A stretch of DNA of 22,940 bases from Chara braunii (taxonomy: Eukaryota; Streptophyta; Charophyceae; Charales; Characeae): contig BFEA01000470.1 in the NCBI GenBank assembly GCA_003427395.1, positions 689,370 through 712,309 of the forward strand. The letters run 5' to 3'. Within the stretch, counting starts at the first letter, position 1. Every line of letters begins with the position of its first letter. The notes beneath the pieces were generated by a model. That model made no database searches, had not been told where the DNA came from, and saw only the letters and a list, made by a program, of their open reading frames with translations. Below, piece by piece: positions 19,021-22,940 of the stretch. Both the position numbers and the translations under genes were made by a program.

Positions 19021-20064
19021 CTACCTCCCCATTTACCACTTCTGCCTAATTCAATTTTTCGTTTCACATTTGTTCACCACTTTAATGAATAATTATTCAT
19101 CTCAAGCTGTTGACAAAACGACCGTCACTTCGCTGGACATATAATGCCATTGATATCTATATTGGCTCCTCCGAAGGACGTTACTTTCCTGTTAAAAAAA
19201 AAAAAAAAAAAAGGAAAAAGAAGAGAGAAAGAGAGAAAGAAAAAAGGGATCGAAGAAAAAAGAAGAAGGAAAAAAGGGGAGGAAAGGGGAGGATAGGAGG
19301 TAGGGAGGAAGACAAAAGAAGGAAGGGTTAAAGCGATGGGGCGGATGCATACGGTATCACTAATGAGTAAACTAGCAGCAATTATTAAAAAAAAAAAAAA
19401 GGGGGGGGGGGGGGGGCGGGAAACGATTCCGCGCATAAAATAAACCAGTGCACCTACTCCTTCTTCTGCAACCATTACCACAACTCATCTCCTTTTACTC
19501 AGGAAAAAAAAAAAAAAAAAGGAGAAAGGAGAAGAACAAACACCATCATTTTAAAAACACCACCCAGCAATCACAAAGCCACGACAAAGGAAGCCTCAAT
19601 ATGCCAACTTCAGAATTATCGGTAAATGTTCTGTCCATCAATGCCTTATATAAGTTTTCTCCACTTCCTATTTTCTCACTTTCCGCATTAAAAAAAAAAA
19701 AAAAGGGACAGCCAACACTCATTTAACAAAAAACCCATACCTTGTCCATAACCTTATTGCACACCATCTTACCATCCCGAAAACTCTCCTCACAAAACAA
19801 CTCTAATCAATTTTCAACAAAAAAAAAAAAAAAAGAGAAGGAGAGAAGGAGGGAAAGAAAGAAACAATCGAAAGAATGAGGAAGAAGGAGGAAGAACATA
19901 TTACTCAAGTCAATTAATATCTACCAAAAAAAAAAAAAAAAAATCAAAACGGGAATGAAAAAGGAAAACTCTCCTGTAGGATGAGTTTGCACAACCATAA
20001 AAAACTCAAACTGATCATTGAAAAAAAAGAAGAAAAAAAAAAAAAACAGGGGGTATGAAGACTA
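19021..20064. other. Noncoding purine-tract-rich stretch, no gene
   Basis: Short unique segments alternate with A-runs and GA-rich stretches. Lysine-rich frames on the plus strand and phenylalanine-rich frames on the minus strand are homopolymer artefacts. Confidence 0.6.
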
Positions 20065-20168
20065 ATGGCAAAACCCAATCATCCCCTTCTCCTTTTATTT
20101 CCCTCAAATCAATCAAACATTGATCTCCAAATGATATTTGAACGTCCTTCCTTGTTTGCAGGAATTCA

Positions 20169-20405
20169 ATGGATACCTCATTTATTGAAAGTCTCCTACT
20201 CAAACTTGTGCTCATTCCTTTTTCCCTCAGCCTACGCTTTTTTCACACCTTCCCACTCAATCCTCTTCTCACTCAGTGTTTTCCCATGAGAATCCTAATG
20301 GTCCTAATACTACTCATAATTGCATCTTTCTTTGTGGTTCCTATCCTTATTATCTCCTACTTTTTTGTGCAAGTCCTTCAACTCTTCAATGATGACACTC
20401 CTTAA
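20169..20405 (+). CDS. Small putative membrane protein ORF, 78 codons
   Basis: ATG 20169 lies seven bases downstream of a good 3' splice acceptor (TTCCTTGTTTGCAG, ending 20161), so the ORF may be the last exon of a spliced RNA. The product has a hydrophobic N-terminal half and a clear long membrane segment from about residue 40 (MRILMVLILLIIASFFVVPI) to residue 67. It ends in a short acidic tail (NDDTP) at TAA 20403-20405. There is no family match by eye. Hydrophobic frames arise easily in T/C-rich DNA, so the coding status is uncertain. A second frame (20065-20289) overlaps it and is also hydrophobic. Confidence 0.3.
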   Translation: MDTSFIESLLLKLVLIPFSLSLRFFHTFPLNPLLTQCFPMRILMVLILLIIASFFVVPILIISYFFVQVLQLFNDDTP

Positions 20406-20612
20406 TCTTTTTTAAATACATGGAACCACCCTACTCTCTGAGGATTCATTACCACCGCAACCATTAACGCTAACTTTAATGTCATTTTATGTCTACCACA
20501 TGGATCCTGTCATCACCGGAGTCATCCCCGTCAATGCACCACAAACCCTTATATGTGCTGACGTACTAGCTATCTCTCCGGTTCCACCTTTCGTCTTCTC
20601 CCCAACCAAGAT

Positions 20613-20817
20613 CGCATGCATTCTTGCTCTCGAAACTCTTTCATAAAATTCTAACAATTTTTCTCGTTCTTCAAAAGCCCAAAGAAAAGGGGTTAATGCT
20701 CCTACATCCATAGCATGGGTGGTTAATGCAAGTAGATGATTTAAGATCTGGGTAATCTCACAAAATAACACTCGTATATATTGAGCTCGTAATGGTACTT
20801 CACAATTATATATATAT

Positions 20818-20855
<38 letters not shown>

Positions 20856-21029
20856 GATTTTATATTCAATTAATTTTTCCGTACCTCTATGAAGTAAACC
20901 AATATGTGGTTCTGCACGTTCCACCACTTCTCCATTCATTTCCAAAACTAATCTTAAAACACCATGAGCAGCTGGGTGTTGAGGTCCGNAATTGAAAGTC
21001 AANTTTTTTATTTGTTTGGTTTTAGCCAT
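20613..21029 (-). pseudogene. nad7: Truncated nuclear copy of mitochondrial nad7 (complex I 49-kDa subunit)
   Basis: Nad7 is the quinone-site 49-kDa subunit of respiratory complex I. The frame starts at ATG 21029 (MAKTKQIK) and runs through [20 protein letters not shown] and [17 protein letters not shown]. After a TA microsatellite it resumes at [15 protein letters not shown] and ends its similarity at [10 protein letters not shown] (20613). The remaining frame to 20493 is unrelated. About 32 conserved residues between IEYK and NCEV are missing, and two thirds of the usual protein length of about 390 residues is lacking. There are no stops and no intron at the sites after HIG or within the LNHLL region. 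It lies amid transposon DNA, so a nuclear mitochondrial insertion is likelier than a gene. Ambiguous bases at 20989 and 21003 affect two early codons. It is non-functional because of the missing core. Confidence 0.9.
20807..20855. repeat. (TA)n microsatellite replacing part of nad7
   Basis: A 49-base TA run with one AT phase switch sits inside the nad7 copy and preserves the reading frame (Ile-Tyr repeats). It stands where about 96 bp of conserved coding sequence should be. Confidence 0.95.
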
Positions 21030-21058
21030 ATATATATCTCTTTTTTAATTTAAGACGG

Positions 21059-21090
21059 AGCCTACGACCGGACTTGAACCGGAGGCGAGT
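21059..21090 (-). other. tRNA T-arm-like hairpin upstream of the nad7 copy
   Basis: On the minus strand a CCGGTTCAAGTCCGGT segment has a TTCAAGT loop between CCGG/CCGG stem bases, as in a tRNA T-arm. A GTAGGCTCC-like 3' strand follows. I could not build the rest of a tRNA (no matching acceptor 5' strand, no clean anticodon arm). It may be a remnant of a mitochondrial tRNA carried with nad7, or chance. Confidence 0.25.
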
Positions 21091-21151
21091 CTGATTGCAT
21101 ATACAACCCAGCTTTCTGGCCAGGTAAGGTGCCCAAAGTGCAAGTGCTAAC

Positions 21152-21240
21152 TTTTTTTTTTTTTTTTTTTTTACAAAAACAAGCTCCATCTATTGGTGGG
21201 GAGAAACACCTGCTGGCAACCGGGTCCAGCGTCCCATAGA
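21152..21240 (-). repeat. Short interspersed repeat with T-tract, copy 1
   Basis: A 21-T run (21152-21172) is followed by AAGCTCCATCTATTGGTGGG and then CTGGCAACCGGGTCCAGCGTCCC. A similar block occurs at 22354-22436. A partial third copy (GGAACCGGGCCCAGCGCCCC) is at 21273-21292. Read on the minus strand, it ends in poly(A) like a retroposon 3' end. Confidence 0.65.
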
Positions 21241-21571
21241 TACAACCATATCTTCACAAATTGGCACAAACTGGGAACCGGGCCCAGCGCCCCATAACGA
21301 GTACGTTCAGAAAACTCCATCAGAAAATTTCATGAGAATGATCTAATTGGCCCGAGGATGCAAATTTAGAAATTGAGATACTGGGGCCATTACCCGGCCT
21401 TGGCTTGAAGAATTGGGGCTACTTCAGACATGTCTATGACAACTTTCATGATTAAGCAGAATTCAAAAACGACTCAGTAAAAAAAAACCATCAATGTATC
21501 TTGCCCCATAGTGCAATTATAACTCGTTTTTGTGATGCTACTGAAGTTACCCCCTTTTTTTTTTCACGACA

Positions 21572-21723
21572 GTGGCTGGGCGACGGCCGAGATATCTATG
21601 CCAAACCCGTGGCTGGGCCACAGCAGCGATGTCTAGGCCACACCAATGGCTGGGCCACGACCGAGATGTCTAGGCCACGCCCGCGATGTCTTGGCCACGC
21701 CCGTGGCTGGGCCTCGGCCACGA
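21572..21723 (+). repeat. 37-bp GC-rich minisatellite
   Basis: Units start with (G/A)TGGCTGGGC at 21572, 21609 and 21646 (exact 37-bp period). A partial 20-bp unit and a further start at 21703 follow. Each unit carries CGA(G/T)ATGTCTAGGCCACGCC-like sequence. A-runs and a G-run follow to about 21815. Confidence 0.85.
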
Positions 21724-21815
21724 CAAAAAAAAAAACTGACGAAAAAAAAAAGAAAAAACGTTAAAAGAGACGTGGGGGGGCGGAAAAAAAAAAACACCTG
21801 ACGCTGGAAAAAAAA

Positions 21816-22353
21816 AGTTGGGACAGGCCGGTACCCGGTAACAGACCGGTACCAAACATGCCACAACCGCCTTAACGAAACCGCCACCCTGACACCACTG
21901 CCGGCCTGAGTTACAACTGCCTTTTCAAACTCAGGCCATGGCGAAGTTGCCTACTCATTGTTATTTTTGCCCTTTACAAACTCCCATGTGACATAAACGT
22001 ACTTCCCTCAAAAAAGAAAAAGGCATACCAAGCTCTGAATGTGATTGTGTCCAGATACATCCACGACGGCCCATAATTGCGGTTAGATGCATTTCAAAAA
22101 CGTATAAGTAGATCGAATGCCCTCAAATAGAAAGGGCTTGCGGGCACTGGTTGCTCCCGTCTGCGACGACGAGTCACATCAGAAACAGAGGAAGGAAGGG
22201 CCCCCATTGTCTGAGTGGCGAATCCCCCTGGCACACGTGACCTCTTCCTCTCACTCTTCTCTCTCCCTTCAGAAAACAAGGTTGCGGATCAGGGTGGGAG
22301 AAAGGTAATGGTAAACTCCTTCCCGGCGCACATGCTTGCTGAAAGTGATCTTG
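21816..22353. other. No supportable gene
   Basis: This holds a duplicated CCGGTACC word (about 21828-21858) and one GTCCAGATACATCCA (22049-22063) shared with the foldback element. Short Arg/Ser-rich frames are unsupported. Confidence 0.4.
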
Positions 22354-22436
22354 TTTTTTTTTTTTTTTTAAAAAGCTCCGATCTATTCATGGGGAGCAGC
22401 ACATGCTGAGAACCGGGCCTGGCGTCCCTTATAATA
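22354..22436 (-). repeat. Short interspersed repeat with T-tract, copy 2
   Basis: A 16-T run is followed by AAAAAGCTCCGATCTATTCATGGGG and GAGAACCGGGCCTGGCGTCCC. It aligns block for block with 21152-21240. Confidence 0.65.
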
Positions 22437-22525
22437 GGAATGCAATGCTTGATAATGGTTCAGGGTGATATGAGGATGATTCCAGATAATTCCAGATGAT
22501 TCAGGAGATTCAGGATGATTCAAAA

Positions 22526-22609
22526 GGCTATGAACTTCCGGATTATAAACTATGGCTATGAACTTTCGGATTATAAACTATGGCTATGAACTTCCGGATT
22601 ATAAACTAT
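22526..22609 (+). repeat. Three tandem copies of a 28-bp unit
   Basis: Units start at 22526, 22554 and 22582, each beginning GGCTATGAACTT and ending TTATAAACTAT. They differ at one base (TTCCGG versus TTTCGG). The array ends exactly at the tRNA-like head. Short GATGATTCAG-type repeats precede it (22471-22521). Confidence 0.95.
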
Positions 22610-22690
22610 GTAGCTCAGTGGTTAGAGCACCGGTTGGAAATGCGCATTGTGGTATGAGGTTGCGGGTTGAAAACTCAATTGCATCCTTGC
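22607..22690 (+). repeat. tRNA-derived SINE-like head
   Basis: TAGCTCAGTGGTTAGAGCA (22611-22629) is a textbook polymerase III A box with tRNA D-arm. A degenerate B box (GCGGGTTGAAAACTC, about 22662-22676) follows at a tRNA-like distance. The middle does not fold into an anticodon arm, so this is a tRNA-derived retroposon head or tRNA pseudogene and not a functional tRNA. The 3' limit is unknown. TGACGCACGG is repeated near 22717 and 22749 downstream. Confidence 0.6.
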
Positions 22691-22895
22691 GCATGGACAC
22701 CGGCAGGGCGTTAGAATGACGCACGGCTGGACACACACTCCCTTGGGCTGACGCACGGTAAGCTTATACAGACATTGCCTGCGCACCACCCAAGGGTTGT
22801 CCATGGTGTTGTATGCCGGGGCTTGATACTGCGTTGGTTGCTTGCGGCTGTTGCTCGTGGTTGTTCTGTTGATCTCCTCAGTCTGGCATGTTGCC

Positions 22896-22940
22896 CCCCG
22901 TACGGATACGGGGAGTACGTACGGCCGTACAGCTGTACGT
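22896..22940. repeat. Cluster of perfect palindromes at the window end
   Basis: CCCCGTA/TACGGGG forms a 7-bp stem with a 4-base loop (22896-22913). GTACGGCCGTAC (22919-22930) and GTACAGCTGTAC (22927-22938) are perfect 12-bp palindromes sharing GTAC. The window edge cuts the structure. Confidence 0.85.

Larger units (their letters stand above)
14881..20052 (+). repeat. Domain of recurrent A-run/G-run polypurine tracts, all on the plus strand
   Basis: Runs of 9 or more A followed by G or GA stretches include: 14881-14905 (12 A then 13 G), 16874-16896, 16970-16992, 17124-17140, 17217-17244, 17397-17422, 19194-19240, 19387-19416 (14 A then 16 G), 19504-19530, 19690-19707, 19819-19850, 19926-19943 and 20022-20052. 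No comparable T/C runs occur on this strand. Spacings are irregular, about 100-300 bp within clusters. Tracts of the form A(n)G(n) resemble the polypurine primers of LTR retrotransposons, and multiplied tracts are known upstream of the 3' LTR in Sirevirus-type elements. No LTR was found here. Confidence 0.7.

Noticed and set aside
20493-20612. C-terminal extension of the nad7 frame
   Set aside because: The 39 codons after ARMHA do not resemble nad7. It is a chance extension into flanking DNA.
21053-21128. Complete mitochondrial tRNA upstream of nad7
   Set aside because: Only a T-arm-like hairpin can be built. The acceptor and anticodon stems fail.
22526-22609. Tandem 28-bp units as a CRISPR-like array
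   Set aside because: The units are directly adjacent with no spacers, and the context is a eukaryotic repeat.
22607-22690. Functional tRNA gene
   Set aside because: The A box is good, but the anticodon arm and T-arm do not fold and the B box is degenerate.

Overview
The window looks like repeat-rich nuclear DNA of a green plant. Three things point that way. A minus-strand insert (20613-21029) copies mitochondrial nad7, a gene kept in plant mitochondria, in a form close to plant versions. A decayed gene with GT-AG type introns encodes an Ulp1/C48 SUMO-type peptidase of the kind carried by plant DNA transposons. A Ty3/Gypsy-type gag fragment is also present. A non-seed streptophyte (bryophyte-like or charophyte-like) is my guess from the nad7 N-terminus and is weak. 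No ordinary host housekeeping gene is visible.

Region 1-7.8 kb is one large decayed transposon-type gene and its 3' flank. The plus-strand coding sequence enters from outside the window. It reads through a region resembling a beta-type N4/N6 DNA methylase with degenerate motifs, then an unknown folded block, then a long disordered segment. After two plausible short introns it ends in a C48 peptidase domain with His-Asp-Gln-Cys all present. Six in-frame stops and one frameshift interrupt it. A 14-bp interrupted palindrome, TCGGATNNATCCGA, recurs six times inside the disordered coding part and about six more times in the noncoding 3' flank. In the flank it sits in tandemly duplicated, CT-microsatellite-rich units. 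This is the most unusual signal in the window.

Region 7.8-13.1 kb holds a minus-strand gag fragment, long stretches with no supportable gene, a 350-bp inverted-repeat element built of three tandem hairpins (11154-11499), and a 28-A tract.

Region 13.1-20.4 kb starts with two closely spaced plus-strand ORFs: one of about 345 codons with one in-frame TAG, and one of 137 codons with a basic N-terminal half and a C-terminal membrane segment. A 10-bp-stem hairpin overlaps the second stop codon. Five kilobases of noncoding DNA follow, with more than a dozen A-run/G-run purine tracts, all on the plus strand. That stretch includes a tandem repeat of about 340 bp, one copy of which carries a terminal-inverted-repeat insertion, and a 1.5-kb field of degenerate ATCAATCGATTAATC-type repeats with longer duplicated blocks. 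A 78-codon membrane-protein ORF lies at its end. The organisation resembles the 3' part of a large LTR retrotransposon with env-like ORFs and multiplied polypurine tracts, but no pol or LTR was recognised.

Region 20.4-22.9 kb holds the nad7 insert, whose middle is replaced by a TA microsatellite, two copies of a short T-tract-linked interspersed repeat, a 37-bp minisatellite, a 28-bp triplicate abutting a tRNA-derived SINE-like head, and a palindrome cluster at the window edge.
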